Part shown: one piece after another, positions 28,504 to 40,154 of the stretch
Layout of the letters: each line of letters starts with the position of its first letter
Position numbering within the stretch: position 1 is the first letter of the stretch
Assembly (NCBI RefSeq): GCF_001712755.1
Contig: NZ_MDKC01000034.1
Location: 124,001 to 188,000 of the forward strand
DNA length: 64,000 bases
Source: Gottfriedia luciferensis
GTDB lineage: Bacteria > Bacillota > Bacilli > Bacillales > Bacillaceae_G
Direction: 5' to 3'
Program-made: the position numbers and the translations under genes
Notes under the pieces: model-generated
Seen by the model: only the letters and a program-made list of their open reading frames with translations
Database searches by the model: none
Told to the model about the DNA's origin: nothing

Positions 28504-28995
28504 ATGTTTAATAATGTTGAAGAATTTATTACTGAATGGAAAATGGAAGAAGCAAACACCATCAAATTACTAAATGCTATGACAGATGAATCACTAGATC
28601 AATCAATAGGTGAAGCTTTTAGTTCATTAGGAGAATTAGCTTGGCATATAACAACAGCAATTAAAGCGATTATTTCACAATCAGGATTACAATTCGAAGC
28701 ATCTATGAGCAAAGAAGAAATGCCTGCAACTGCAAAAGAAATTACTGAAAAATACGCAGAAGCTAGTAAAGCTATGGTTGAAGCTGCACAAAAAGAATGG
28801 AAAGAAAAAGATTTAAATCAAATCATTAACGCTTTTGGATTCCTTGAAATGCCTATCCATGCATTACTACGCATGGCAATTTCGCATCAAACACATCATC
28901 GTGGCCAAATGACTGTATTAATGCGACAAGCTGGGCTAGCTATTCCTGGAATGTACGGTCCAAGTAAAGAAGAATGGGCTGCAATGAAAGGTTAA
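28504..28995 (+). CDS. DinB-family protein
   Basis: The 163-residue four-helix-bundle protein has the DinB metal-site histidines: His in ELAWHITTAIKA and the HQTHHRGQM motif near residue 133. DinB-family members include thiol-S-transferases that use bacillithiol; the substrate here is unknown. GGGAGG precedes the ATG. It interrupts the minus-strand secG-est-rnr series on the opposite strand and is probably an insertion relative to B. subtilis. Confidence 0.88.
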   Translation: MFNNVEEFITEWKMEEANTIKLLNAMTDESLDQSIGEAFSSLGELAWHITTAIKAIISQSGLQFEASMSKEEMPATAKEITEKYAEASKAMVEAAQKEWKEKDLNQIINAFGFLEMPIHALLRMAISHQTHHRGQMTVLMRQAGLAIPGMYGPSKEEWAAMKG

Positions 28996-29002
28996 TATTC
29001 AA

Positions 29003-29069
29003 AGGCAACCTAAAATACTTAGTCTACATACTCAGACGACCTAAATTTAGGTTGTCTTTTTTATTTTCT
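29003..29069 (+). terminator. Terminator of the DinB gene
   Basis: GACGACCTAAA pairs with TTTAGGTTGTC, followed by TTTTTTATTTTC. A further copy of the left arm at 29003-29013 (GGCAACCTAAA) allows an alternative longer hairpin. Confidence 0.75.
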
Positions 29070-29107
29070 CACAAACTTAATACAGCATTTTTTTATAATT
29101 TTAACAA

Positions 29108-29135
29108 AATAAAAAGCCACCCTTTTAGGCAGCTT
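29108..29135 (-). terminator. Terminator of secG
   Basis: On the minus strand AAGCTGCC / GGGTGGCTT with two imperfect pairs is followed by TTTTATTTTG. Confidence 0.6.
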
Positions 29136-29140
29136 GTTTA

Positions 29141-29374
29141 TTACAGTTTAAAATATGTTACAGCAATCGTTAGAATGAAGAATAAAACTGCTACAACAAC
29201 TGTTATTCTTTGTAAAACTAGTTCAAAACCACGAGCTTTTTGCTTGCCAAACAGTTGCTCAGCACCACCAGATATCGCACCTGATAGGCCGTTACTTTTA
29301 CTAGATTGAAGTAGAACTAAAACAATCATAAGTACTGAAACAATAATTAAAAGTACAGATAAAAACGTATGCAT
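29141..29374 (-). CDS. secG: Preprotein translocase subunit SecG
   Basis: The 77-residue protein has two membrane helices with the SecG linker ([30 protein letters not shown]). SecG assists the SecYEG channel. Length and sequence match Bacillus SecG. GGAGG precedes the ATG. Confidence 0.96.
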   Translation of the reverse strand: MHTFLSVLLIIVSVLMIVLVLLQSSKSNGLSGAISGGAEQLFGKQKARGFELVLQRITVVVAVLFFILTIAVTYFKL

Positions 29375-29459
29375 TTCTTCACCTCCACAGTAAAAAGACT
29401 GTTACTTCCTATTCTACTATGAAGAATACTATACTTCAATATGAGAGTACAACACTTAT

Positions 29460-30389
29460 TTAATGATTTAGTATAGTTTCTTCTATCCAAGTTTTTACAT
29501 CTTGATGAACTTCATCTTTATTGGTTTCATGAAGCATCTCATGGCGACCTTCTTCATATAATTTCAACTTTACATTTGTACATCCAATCTCTTTATATAA
29601 CTCATAAACTTTCTTTACACCGTCACCATTTTGACCAACTGGATCTTTATCTCCAGAAAAAATAAAAATTGGCAATGAAGTTGGTGTCTTCTGTATTTCC
29701 TCTTTACGATGTATAATTCCAATCCCTTTCAACAGTTCGCGATAATAACTTGCAGAACAAATATAACCACAAAATGGATCTTTTATATAACGATCAATCT
29801 CTGCTTCGTCTCTTGTTAACCAATCATATTTTGTTTTAGGAAACTTAAAATGATTATTGAAGTTTCCAAAAGTTAAAAAGTCTAAAATTTTACTTCTCTT
29901 ATTGGCACCAATTAAAAATGCCTCTGCGCTTGAAATAAAGACCCCTAATTTTCTTAGTATTCCTGGATCGTATCCAGTTCCAGAAATAATTAGTCCATCG
30001 TATAGTCCTCCATTTAATTGAACTACTCGTCTGCTCAAATAAGATCCCATACTATGTCCAAATAGTATTAAAGGGATATCCTTTACTTCTTTTCTAATCA
30101 TCTTACTTATAAAAATGATATCTTTAGCAACTTCATCCCAACCGATTTCTTCACCAAAAAATCCTAGATCATCTTCAATCGCCGCCGTTTTCCCATGACC
30201 TCTTTGATCATGAATAAAGACTGCAAACTGATTATGAACTAAATATTCAATAAATTTATCATAAGCTCCACCATGCTCTGCCATTCCATGTACAATTTGA
30301 ATCACAGCAATTGGTTCAGCAGGAATATATTTTCGCAAATAGATTTTTGTTCGATCTTTCGCCGAAATTAATCCTTCCCAATTAATCAT
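29460..30389 (-). CDS. Alpha/beta hydrolase, monoacylglycerol-lipase/lysophospholipase-like
   Basis: The 309-residue protein has VHGMAEHGGAYDKF, HDQRGHGKT, the nucleophile elbow GHSMGS (Ser about 114) and a late Asp-His pair (SGDKDP, EGRHEML). These are features of the serine aminopeptidase S33/lysophospholipase group. It overlaps the small upstream gene by 8 bases and is probably coupled to it. Substrate not determined. Confidence 0.88.
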   Translation of the reverse strand: MINWEGLISAKDRTKIYLRKYIPAEPIAVIQIVHGMAEHGGAYDKFIEYLVHNQFAVFIHDQRGHGKTAAIEDDLGFFGEEIGWDEVAKDIIFISKMIRKEVKDIPLILFGHSMGSYLSRRVVQLNGGLYDGLIISGTGYDPGILRKLGVFISSAEAFLIGANKRSKILDFLTFGNFNNHFKFPKTKYDWLTRDEAEIDRYIKDPFCGYICSASYYRELLKGIGIIHRKEEIQKTPTSLPIFIFSGDKDPVGQNGDGVKKVYELYKEIGCTNVKLKLYEEGRHEMLHETNKDEVHQDVKTWIEETILNH

Positions 30390-30603
30390 TTTTATGCCCC
30401 TTCATCTCATATGTTGTAAAAGAAACTAATAAGAAAAAACAAATGAAATAGATTATTTCTAATCGTATGTATTTAAATGTAAATTCATCACCTAATAATC
30501 TCCAAAAAACAATTACTATTGAAACAATTACAATAATAAATGGAAGTAAATATGTTTTTATAGTATACCAAATAAAATCTTTTAAGTATGCGAAAAAGTT
30601 CAT
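30382..30603 (-). CDS. Small membrane protein of unknown function
   Basis: The 73-residue protein has two hydrophobic helices (about residues 17-36 and 47-63). A good ribosome site (GGGAGGAG) lies upstream of the ATG at 30603. Its end overlaps the hydrolase gene by 8 bases, which supports it being real. I do not recognise the family. Confidence 0.65.
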   Translation of the reverse strand: MNFFAYLKDFIWYTIKTYLLPFIIVIVSIVIVFWRLLGDEFTFKYIRLEIIYFICFFLLVSFTTYEMKGHKND

Positions 30604-30810
30604 AATTCTCCTCCCAACTAATTGCCATTCATATCCTTAATTCAATACTAATCCAAATTTCCTAATTCTATAGGTTAATTTTTAACATTTTTTCATCTAT
30701 TTGATGAACTTTTTATGTCAAAGTTAAGCTCATTTTTGGGATTTTTAACTAATCAAGTTTTTTATTGATGTTTGATTTGAGATAAAAACAGGATGAATGG
30801 GGGATTCGAA

Positions 30811-31380
30811 ATGAAAAGAGGCATACAAACAATTTTAAGTCTTGTCCTTGCAATTGTGATGCTTGTCTTATTTGTCATTTTTTTTATAAGAGACGATTCT
30901 TATCGATATCCAATCGCACTAGGTGGCTTCATTTGTGCACTAATGCCACTAATTTTAGATAAGTTTTTTAAAATTCGATTTGCATTTCCGTTTATACTCT
31001 CTTATTTTGCTTTTTTAATAGGGTCCCTATGTCTTGGTTCAATGCTTAGATTTTATAGTTTAGGCTGGTGGGATACGTTTTTACATTTTCTAAGTGGCAC
31101 GCTAGTCGCGTTTTTAGCAATTGATTTAATGGGAAAATTAACAACCAAACAGTCTCGGAGTGAGATGTCAGCTGGCTTCGTATTTTTATTTGTTTTTGCA
31201 TTTGGAGTATTCTGTGGAGCATTATGGGAAATTTGGGAATTCAATAGCGACCAATTTTTTGGAACTAATACTCAAGGCGGAGGTAACTTTGATACAATGA
31301 CAGATATAATCGCAGACTCAATTGGAGCACTCATTATTGCATTTTGGTTTGCTAGAAGGTCGAAAAAAAATAAAAATTAG
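30811..31380 (+). CDS. Membrane protein, YjdF/DUF2238-like
   Basis: From the ATG at 30811 (GGGGGAT 7 nt upstream) the protein has 189 residues and five to six membrane helices. It carries WWDTFLHFLSGTLVAF and GALWEIWEFNSDQ, then DTMTDIIADSIGAL. Asp, His and Glu spaced within helices resemble the YjdF/DUF2238 group. It is a single gene, convergent with ppk. Function unknown. Confidence 0.72.
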   Translation: MKRGIQTILSLVLAIVMLVLFVIFFIRDDSYRYPIALGGFICALMPLILDKFFKIRFAFPFILSYFAFLIGSLCLGSMLRFYSLGWWDTFLHFLSGTLVAFLAIDLMGKLTTKQSRSEMSAGFVFLFVFAFGVFCGALWEIWEFNSDQFFGTNTQGGGNFDTMTDIIADSIGALIIAFWFARRSKKNKN

Positions 31381-31392
31381 CATGAAATATAA

Positions 31393-31425
31393 AAAAGAGA
31401 AGGACAAAACCTTCTCTTTTCTTTA
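31393..31425. terminator. Bidirectional terminator between the YjdF-like gene and ppk
   Basis: An 11-bp perfect stem AAAAGAGAAGG / CCTTCTCTTTT serves both converging genes. Confidence 0.88.
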
Positions 31426-33546
31426 TTATTCTTCACCATCCCACACATTATATGCCAAATTAAACAATTCACTCTGACTATTATATTTCTCTTTCCCAAT
31501 GCTTTTCACATAATGATAAATACCATTTTCATCTTGCTCACGTGCCTTTGCTGTATCAAAGAGCATCATAAGTAGAATATTCATAATTCGCTTTTTTAAA
31601 TGATCAGCGAAGATTGGAAAAAAGATTTCAACTCGTTTTTCCATATTACGTGTCATTAAATCCGCAGAAGATAAAAAGATTTTCTGTTCTCCGTTATGAT
31701 AAAAATAATAGATTCGACTATGCTCTAGAAATCGACCAACGATACTAATGACACGAATATTTTCGCTGACACCTTTTATTTGAGGACGCAAACAACAAGT
31801 TCCGCGAACAATTAAGTCAATCTTTACCCCAGCTTTAGATGCTTCATATATCTTCATAATAATTTGCTTATCAGTTAAAGAATTCATTTTAGCAATTATT
31901 CGTCCATTTCCATACTGTTTATGAAATGCAATTTCCTCATCGATCATTCGAATAAAATCATGACGAATACTATACGGAGCGACCGATAAATGCCTAAAGT
32001 CAGGCTTCTCCATAAATCCACTTAAGAAGTTAAAAAAATTTGTAGCATCTATTCCGATTTGTCGATTAGCAGTCATTAGTCCCATATCTGTATAAATTTT
32101 TGCAGTTGCATCGTTATAGTTACCAGTACCCAAATGGACAAACCGCTCGATTCTTCCATTCTTTTTACGAACAACAAGTGTGATTTTACTATGCGTTTTT
32201 AAATGAGTCATTCCATAAATAACATGACAGCCCGCTTTTTCTAATTCCTTTGCCCAATGTACATTGTTTTCTTCGTCAAAACGAGCTTTCAACTCTACAA
32301 GAACAGTTACTTGTTTACCATTTTCCGCTGCACGTTTTAATCCTTCGATAATTGGAGAATCGCCACTTACTCGATACAAAGTTTGTTTAATCGCTAAGAC
32401 GTCTGGATCATTCGCTGCATCTAATACAAAATCCAATACTGGTTCAAATGATTCGTATGGATGATGAAGCAATATATCTTGTTCCATTATTTTGCTAAAT
32501 ATATCCCCATCGGATTCAAAATCATGTGGAGGCTGTGGGATTAATGTTTCATACACTAGATCCTCTCTATACTTTTCTAGTTCCTTATAAAAACTAAATA
32601 AAAATGTTAAATCTAAAGGACCATCAAGCTCATATATATCTTTTCCATGTACGTCGAGCTTTTCTAATAAGTAATTTAGAATATATTCGCTTGCGCCTGG
32701 TGGTCCAATTTCAAGTCGAATCGCGGAACCCCATTTACGTTTTTTCAACTCTTTTTCTATTTCAAGAAGTAAGTCTCTAGCCCCTTCTTCATGAATTGTC
32801 AAATCAGCATTTCTAGTAATTCGAAACTGCGCTACTTCTCGTACTTTAAAACCAAGAAACAAAAGATGTATGTATGCAGTAATCGCATCTTCCAATAAAA
32901 TATAACAATGCTTTCCATCAAGTGTAGGTATTGATATAAATCTTTTTAATAAAGAAGGTACTTGTACAATCGCAAATTTATTACGCTTTTCTTCTTCCTC
33001 TGCCAGATCTTCTAAATAAACAGCTAAATTTAAACTTTTATTTAATAACATTGGAAAAGGTCTATAAGCATCGATTGCCATTGGTGTTAGAACAGGAAGT
33101 ACTTGCTCTTCAAAATATTTTTCTAAATAATTTTTTTGTCGATCACTAAGTTCATGATATTTTACAAGATGAACATTCTCTTGTTTTAACTTTGGTATTA
33201 ATGTTTCTCGGAAAGTTTTATATTGCAAATTTACTAGTTCATGACCAGCTGTTGATATTTGTGAAAGCTGCTGTTTTGGTGTTAAACCAGCCTTATTTTC
33301 TGGCTTATTAAAACCAGCTTTTACTTGATCCTTTAACCCCGCAACGCGTACCATAAAAAACTCATCTAAATTCGAGCTAAATATAGCCAAAAATTTCAAG
33401 CGTTCAAGCAGGGGATTAGTTTCGTCCAATGCCTCTTCTAAAACACGTTCATTAAACGCTAGCCAACTTAATTCTCGATTATTATAATATTGTGGATCTG
33501 CTAACTCTATATTTCTACCACTATACTCTTTTGTCGCTATCATCAT
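31426..33546 (-). CDS. ppk1: Polyphosphate kinase 1
   Basis: PPK1 makes polyphosphate from ATP. The 706-residue protein has the N-domain start YYNNRELSWLAFNERVLEEA, and in the catalytic half HSKITLVVRK (candidate phosphorylated His), VHLGTGNYND and the C-terminal DLMTRNMEKRVEIFFP. The length fits the family. AAAAGGGTG precedes the start. It follows ppx on the same strand with a terminator hairpin between them. Confidence 0.96.
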   Translation of the reverse strand: MMIATKEYSGRNIELADPQYYNNRELSWLAFNERVLEEALDETNPLLERLKFLAIFSSNLDEFFMVRVAGLKDQVKAGFNKPENKAGLTPKQQLSQISTAGHELVNLQYKTFRETLIPKLKQENVHLVKYHELSDRQKNYLEKYFEEQVLPVLTPMAIDAYRPFPMLLNKSLNLAVYLEDLAEEEEKRNKFAIVQVPSLLKRFISIPTLDGKHCYILLEDAITAYIHLLFLGFKVREVAQFRITRNADLTIHEEGARDLLLEIEKELKKRKWGSAIRLEIGPPGASEYILNYLLEKLDVHGKDIYELDGPLDLTFLFSFYKELEKYREDLVYETLIPQPPHDFESDGDIFSKIMEQDILLHHPYESFEPVLDFVLDAANDPDVLAIKQTLYRVSGDSPIIEGLKRAAENGKQVTVLVELKARFDEENNVHWAKELEKAGCHVIYGMTHLKTHSKITLVVRKKNGRIERFVHLGTGNYNDATAKIYTDMGLMTANRQIGIDATNFFNFLSGFMEKPDFRHLSVAPYSIRHDFIRMIDEEIAFHKQYGNGRIIAKMNSLTDKQIIMKIYEASKAGVKIDLIVRGTCCLRPQIKGVSENIRVISIVGRFLEHSRIYYFYHNGEQKIFLSSADLMTRNMEKRVEIFFPIFADHLKKRIMNILLMMLFDTAKAREQDENGIYHYVKSIGKEKYNSQSELFNLAYNVWDGEE

Positions 33547-33710
33547 TTACACCCTTTTTGAACATATTCTAGAAATACGATCTCTTTATTTTTTAATTAA
33601 TATCTACACAATAATCCTACAATAATAAAATTTACCTATTATTAACGCTATGTTAATAAATTGTAAAGATATGAAAAAAATGTTAATTACTGGCAATTTT
33701 TAATTAAAAT

Positions 33711-33746
33711 AAAAAAGCACAATCTGATTACTCAGATTTGTGCTTT
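33711..33746 (-). terminator. Terminator overlapping the 3' end of ppx
   Basis: The stem AAGCACAAATCTGA / TCAGATTGTGCTT (one bulge) begins within the last codons of ppx and is followed by TTTTATTTT. It should reduce read-through into ppk. Confidence 0.8.
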
Positions 33747-35260
33747 TCAAAATAGATATATGCCGATTTATTAAATAATTTTTCTAATTGTTTCTTATGC
33801 TTCTCAGATTCAATTTCTTCAACTGTTGCATCCTCAATACAGTTAAGCTTTATAATCAGATCACCATCGTTCATTTTAAACTCAATATTCTTCACTACTT
33901 CTCTTTTTGATGCGTTTAGACTATTAGCGTATTTTAAAAGAATCCCTAAAAAGCGTAGTTTTTTTAGTTCATCCGCTGTAAACCATTCAAGAAACGGTTT
34001 AACATATTGCTTAAAACTATTTTTATTTTTATATGAAGCTATTAAGGCAATTTTTATGCGATCTTTATGGCTCAATCCTTCAATTGTACGATTAGATAAT
34101 ATATAGAATGTATGCTGACTACTTGATTCTTCGTCTATGTATTGTCCAATATTATATACCCGTGCTGCTAGATTTAGATCTAATATATTTCCAGACTTTA
34201 TTTGATTTAAATTGTATAAATTAATTTGCTCGACTAATTGGTTTACTAAAAACTTTATATGATTTACGTGATCTATATTTACTTCATAGTCTTTCTCTAA
34301 ATCAGTAAAACTTTTTTCTACTACACTAGGAAGTAACTTTTCTCCGTTTAAGATAAACTCTTCCATAAAGATTCCATCTCTCAAACCTTTATTACTTAAT
34401 ACAAAGCTCTTCGCATTAACAATTGAATAAAGCTCTTTAAAGACCTCAATTGCAGGGAGAATGATATCAGCGCGATCTTTTGATAGACCTTCAGTTCTTA
34501 AAATATGATCAAATTCTAATGAAGAGAGATATTTTTTTATAAAGTTTATTTCTTCAAAATTCATCTCATATTGATGAATACCTGTAATAGGGTAATTAAC
34601 CAAACTTTGATGCATTTGCACTACATTCCGGGCACTTCCTCCTATTGCGACAATCGGAACTTGCTTTTCTCTGAGCCAATCTAAAGAAGCAAATTGCTTT
34701 TGTATAAATTGAGTAAGTTGTTTCATTTCTTCAGTTGTTGGAATATTACTTGATACAAAGTCGTGTTTTAAAGATAATGCTCCAAAGGGGAAACTATGAA
34801 AATGGATCATTTCACGGTTTCTAAAATATGTTACCTCTGTACTACCTCCACCAATATCAATTGTAATTCCCTCTTGTATTGGAGTAGAATTTACAACAGC
34901 AAGAAATCCATAGTATGCCTCTTCATATCCAGATAAAACGCGTATTGTAAAATCAGTATTTTCAGTAACTAGTTGAATTATTTCATCTTGATTAACAGCT
35001 TGCCTAATTGTCGCAGTTGCTACACATTTTATTTCACTAATTTTATGATAACGAGTGATTTCCTGAAACATTAAAAGGGTATTAAGTAGTACTTCCTTCC
35101 CCTCAGTATCCAAGAATTCTTCATCAGTTAAATACTTCCGTAACCGGGCGACAGTTTTAATATTCTCAACTTCTTTTATTCGACCACTTTTACTTTGTTC
35201 ATATATAACAAGTCTTATTGTATTTGAACCAATGTCAATGATGCCGTATTTCTCCTTCAT
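33728..35260 (-). CDS. ppx: Exopolyphosphatase / Ppx-GppA phosphatase
   Basis: The 510-residue protein has the actin-like ATPase fold motifs IIDIGSNTIRLVIYE (residues 6-20) and IDIGGGSTEV, then a C-terminal HD-like helical domain. It would hydrolyse polyphosphate from the end or act on (p)ppGpp. I chose the ATG at 35260 with AAAGGGTGAG upstream; the GTG at 35269 overlaps that site. Neighbouring ppk makes the product that ppx degrades. Confidence 0.93.
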   Translation of the reverse strand: MKEKYGIIDIGSNTIRLVIYEQSKSGRIKEVENIKTVARLRKYLTDEEFLDTEGKEVLLNTLLMFQEITRYHKISEIKCVATATIRQAVNQDEIIQLVTENTDFTIRVLSGYEEAYYGFLAVVNSTPIQEGITIDIGGGSTEVTYFRNREMIHFHSFPFGALSLKHDFVSSNIPTTEEMKQLTQFIQKQFASLDWLREKQVPIVAIGGSARNVVQMHQSLVNYPITGIHQYEMNFEEINFIKKYLSSLEFDHILRTEGLSKDRADIILPAIEVFKELYSIVNAKSFVLSNKGLRDGIFMEEFILNGEKLLPSVVEKSFTDLEKDYEVNIDHVNHIKFLVNQLVEQINLYNLNQIKSGNILDLNLAARVYNIGQYIDEESSSQHTFYILSNRTIEGLSHKDRIKIALIASYKNKNSFKQYVKPFLEWFTADELKKLRFLGILLKYANSLNASKREVVKNIEFKMNDGDLIIKLNCIEDATVEEIESEKHKKQLEKLFNKSAYIYFEKHKSE

Positions 35261-35437
35261 GTTTCTCACCCTTTATCTCAATAATTAGTAGACTATTTGG
35301 TTCTTCCATTATATCAATATATAGGTAAGTAATAACCTTCTCTTTATGAAAAGGTACTTTTGGCACATTTAACAAATGAAATTTTTACACAAAGAGGCCT
35401 TCTTCAGATTTCCGCTCTAAGATGCTTTTTACATTAA

Positions 35438-35477
35438 ACAAAAAACCTGACTATCTTTAACAGAGTAATCAGGTTTT
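35438..35477 (-). terminator. Terminator of the MFS gene
   Basis: Arms AAAACCTGA and TCAGGTTTT, extended inside with mismatches, are followed by TTTG on the minus strand. Confidence 0.75.
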
Positions 35478-35496
35478 ATTTTAAAATGACTTAGTT

Positions 35497-36744
35497 TTAT
35501 GATTTTGCTTCAACTGCTACATTTTTCATCTTAAACATCGGAACCATAATCAATATTCCAATGATGAATAGTACCGCTGAAAGTTGATAAATAGTAAATA
35601 AAGAGAATTGTTCTTTTAAAACGCCTGATAAGCTCATTGTAATGACCATAGAGCCCATAAATAATGGAGTTAATATACCGTTCACTCTACCTACAAACTT
35701 TTCATCCGTATTTTTTAAGATAATTGTATTAATTCCAATATGAAGTGCAGGCATAAATAGCCCTATAAAGAACTCGGCTAATAGCGTAAGCCAGAATAAT
35801 TGAGACCAACCTATTACAAAAATTCCGATAGCATTGACAGCCATACCGATTAATAATAAAACATGCGGTGCCAGTTTATTAGAAATTACCATAATCAGGC
35901 CACCCCCAATAATCATAGCCGCACCATTTGCTGCGAACAACCATTGTAAATAATCTTTATCTAGTCCTAATCGTTCAGTAACTAGAAAAATTGCTAATGG
36001 ATGAATAAAACCGATACCTAGTCCTGCTGCTGCAAAAACCCCGCCTAAAAGGACTAAAATTTTTCTTGTCCAAACATATTGAAATCCTAGTTTCATCTCT
36101 TCCCATAAAGATGAAGCATGATCAACTTTTTCCTCTTCCTGATCTTTAGGTAACTTTGTTAATACTAGAGCTGATAAAAGAAAAGCAATACCTACTATAC
36201 CCATCGATACAAACATTCCAGCTTGTTGAAATACAAATGTTCCTAATACAGGACCTAATATCATAAAGATCGCCATCATTGTTTGAAATAAGGACATACC
36301 AGCTTGCATTTGCTCCATTGGTACATGAACCTTAAATAACTTCATATTAGATGGCTGTGAAAACTGTGACAAAATTGCAGAAACCAATGTTGCAAAAAAT
36401 ACGAACTTCCAAGTCCCATACGTTAGCGCTAGAAGTATAACAAAAATTGAAGCCGCACTTAAAAGATCGCACCAAATCATTGTACGCTTTGGTTTCCAAC
36501 GATCTGCAAAAGTACCACCGATAAATGAAAAGATAAAAATAGGTGCAAACTCAGCAACTGAAATAAGTGACACAGCTGTAGCATCGCCATTCGTCTTTTC
36601 AACAACAAATAATAAAATTGCAAAATTACGAATCCAAATTCCGACTTGGATAAACAAACCTGCCGTAAGAATCGTCTGAATAAAGCGATTTTTTAGCAAG
36701 GAAGCCATTGAAGGATTTGAAGGTGTTGAAGTAGTTATCGTCAT
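35497..36744 (-). CDS. MFS transporter (EntS-like 12-helix exporter)
   Basis: The protein has 415 residues from the ATG at 36744, which has AGAGGAGG 6-7 nt upstream; the frame extends to 36765 but that start would sit on the ribosome site. Twelve membrane segments are visible with FSFIGGTFADRWKPKR, the loop 2-3 MFS motif. This group includes enterobactin- and macrolide-type exporters. No neighbouring gene hints at the substrate. Confidence 0.85.
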   Translation of the reverse strand: MTITTSTPSNPSMASLLKNRFIQTILTAGLFIQVGIWIRNFAILLFVVEKTNGDATAVSLISVAEFAPIFIFSFIGGTFADRWKPKRTMIWCDLLSAASIFVILLALTYGTWKFVFFATLVSAILSQFSQPSNMKLFKVHVPMEQMQAGMSLFQTMMAIFMILGPVLGTFVFQQAGMFVSMGIVGIAFLLSALVLTKLPKDQEEEKVDHASSLWEEMKLGFQYVWTRKILVLLGGVFAAAGLGIGFIHPLAIFLVTERLGLDKDYLQWLFAANGAAMIIGGGLIMVISNKLAPHVLLLIGMAVNAIGIFVIGWSQLFWLTLLAEFFIGLFMPALHIGINTIILKNTDEKFVGRVNGILTPLFMGSMVITMSLSGVLKEQFSLFTIYQLSAVLFIIGILIMVPMFKMKNVAVEAKS

Positions 36745-37175
36745 TTTTTCCTCCTCTTTTTTCAATTACTTGAAAACAAAAATTGTATAAAAAATTTACA
36801 GTTAACCGCCAAGACAGGAACGTACATTCTTAGTTATCTAGAACATATATTCTTATATTAACATTAAAATCCTTTAATAATCAATCTATTTTTTTATTTA
36901 TCTACAGTTAAAAAATGTAATTGAAACTGATCATTGCATATTTTTCAACTAAATTTGTTCACATATCAACTAGTTATTCCTAAAAAAACTCTGCAAGATA
37001 TAGTCAGAATATCTATGATTAATACTATTTACTACATAAATTAGGAGCAACCAATGAAATTTGCTCTTTCAAACGATTTAATCAGATATTTCAAGTATAT
37101 TCATTGCTATTATTAGAACATGTAGAATTTGGTATTTAATTAAAAAGAAAAGATTTTAAACTGTGTTTTTAATGC
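36745..37175. other. Intergenic stretch with no supported feature
   Basis: This AT-rich gap between the MFS start and the eno terminator shows no ORF with a ribosome site and no strong hairpin. It must contain the promoter of the MFS gene, which I could not place. Confidence 0.5.
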
Positions 37176-37210
37176 AAAAAAAAGAGAAGGTGACGATCCT
37201 TCTCTTTTTA
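37176..37210 (-). terminator. Terminator of the glycolytic operon
   Basis: The stem AAAAAGAGAAGG / CCTTCTCTTTTT with a 7-nt loop runs into a long T tract, about 50 nt after the eno stop. Confidence 0.9.
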
Positions 37211-37261
37211 ACGTGTCTATAATGGATTATTTTTTTGTTAATGCACTTAGTTTTGATAAAA

Positions 37262-38581
<1,320 letters not shown>

Positions 38582-38621
38582 TTATACGCATAATTAAAAA
38601 CTTTTTATATTAACTGATCAC

Positions 38622-40154
38622 TTATTTAATAAGTGATTTACCAGTCATTTCTTTTGGAAGTTCTACTTTTAATAAATCAAGAACAGTTGGAGCTAAATCA
38701 CCTAAAATACCATCTTCACGTAACGTAATACCTTCTTCAGTAACAATAACTGGTACAGGGTTAGTCGTGTGAGCTGTCATAGGTTCACCCTCTGGTGTAA
38801 TTTCCTCATCAGCATTTCCATGGTCAGCTGTAATGATTGCTTTTCCGCCTTTAGCTAGAATTGCATCAACTACTTCTCCTAAACATTCATCAACCGCTTC
38901 AATTGCTTTAATTGTCGGCTCAAGTTTTCCTGAATGTCCTACCATATCTGGATTTGCAAAGTTTAAGATGATTACATCATGCTTGTCTGCGGCAATTTCT
39001 TTAAGTAATGCATCTTTTACTTCATAAGCACTCATTTCAGGTTTCAAATCGTAAGTCGCAACTTTTGGCGAGTTAATTAAAATACGTTCTTCACCTGGGA
39101 ACTCTGCTTCACGGCCTCCACTAAAGAAAAATGTAACGTGTGGATACTTTTCCGTTTCAGCAATTCGTAATTGTTTTAAGTTATTTTGAGCCAGAACTTC
39201 ACCTAAAGTGTTATCTAGGTTTGTTGGTTTAAATGCTACATAACCTTGTACTGTTTCGCTAAAATGTGTTAAACAAACGAAATGAACATTTTTCGGGAAC
39301 TTACTTCCACGATCAAAGTCACGGAAATCATCGTTTGTAAATACATTTGAAATTTGAATTGCACGGTCAGGTCGGAAGTTGTAGAAGATGATTGAATCTT
39401 CATCACTTATTGTTGCAACTGGAGTACCATCTTCTTTTAACATTACAGAAGGTAATACGAATTCATCATGGATACCGTTCGCATACGAATCTTCAATTAA
39501 TTCATACGGGCTTGTATAAGTTGGTCCTTCTCCATAAACCATTGCACAATAGCATTTTTCTACACGATCCCAACGTTTGTCACGGTCCATGGAATAATAA
39601 CGGCCAGAAATTGTTGCAAATTCTCCGACACCATATTCTTTAAACTTTGCTTCCGTTTGATCGATATATTTTTTAGCTGTAGTTGGACCAACATCACGTC
39701 CATCAAGGAATGCATGTACATATACCTTTTTCATTCCTTCTTCAGCAGCTAATTTTAATAAAGCAAACATGTGATTAATATGGCTGTGAATACCACCATC
39801 AGACAGTAGACCAAAAATATGTAATGCTTTATCTTTTTCTTTTGCACTTTTAATTGCATCGATGAATGTATCATTTTTTTCGAATTCGCCTTCACGAATT
39901 GCCTTATTTACACGCGTTAAGCTTTGATAAACAATACGTCCCGCGCCAATATTTAAATGACCTACTTCAGAATTACCCATTTGTCCTTCAGGTAGACCTA
40001 CTGCTTCACCGCTAGCAGTTAATTGTGCGTGAGGATATTTATTCCAATATCTATCATAATTTGGTTTCTTCGCTTGTGCAACAGCATTTCCAAATGTTTC
40101 ATCACGCAAACCAAATCCATCTAGGATAATTAACGCTACTGGTTGTTTACTCAT
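38622..40154 (-). CDS. gpmI: 2,3-bisphosphoglycerate-independent phosphoglycerate mutase
   Basis: This Mn2+-dependent enzyme interconverts 3- and 2-phosphoglycerate. The 510-residue protein has [11 protein letters not shown], the phosphoserine motif [15 protein letters not shown] (Ser about 62) and the metal site HGNADE near the C-terminus. Its ATG overlaps the tpiA stop by one base, so the two are translationally coupled. Confidence 0.98.
   Translation of the reverse strand: MSKQPVALIILDGFGLRDETFGNAVAQAKKPNYDRYWNKYPHAQLTASGEAVGLPEGQMGNSEVGHLNIGAGRIVYQSLTRVNKAIREGEFEKNDTFIDAIKSAKEKDKALHIFGLLSDGGIHSHINHMFALLKLAAEEGMKKVYVHAFLDGRDVGPTTAKKYIDQTEAKFKEYGVGEFATISGRYYSMDRDKRWDRVEKCYCAMVYGEGPTYTSPYELIEDSYANGIHDEFVLPSVMLKEDGTPVATISDEDSIIFYNFRPDRAIQISNVFTNDDFRDFDRGSKFPKNVHFVCLTHFSETVQGYVAFKPTNLDNTLGEVLAQNNLKQLRIAETEKYPHVTFFFSGGREAEFPGEERILINSPKVATYDLKPEMSAYEVKDALLKEIAADKHDVIILNFANPDMVGHSGKLEPTIKAIEAVDECLGEVVDAILAKGGKAIITADHGNADEEITPEGEPMTAHTTNPVPVIVTEEGITLREDGILGDLAPTVLDLLKVELPKEMTGKSLIK

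Noticed and set aside
31091-31110. TGGCAC motif on the plus strand as a sigma-54 promoter
   Set aside because: It lies inside a coding region, and the -12 part reads TCGCG rather than TTGCW.
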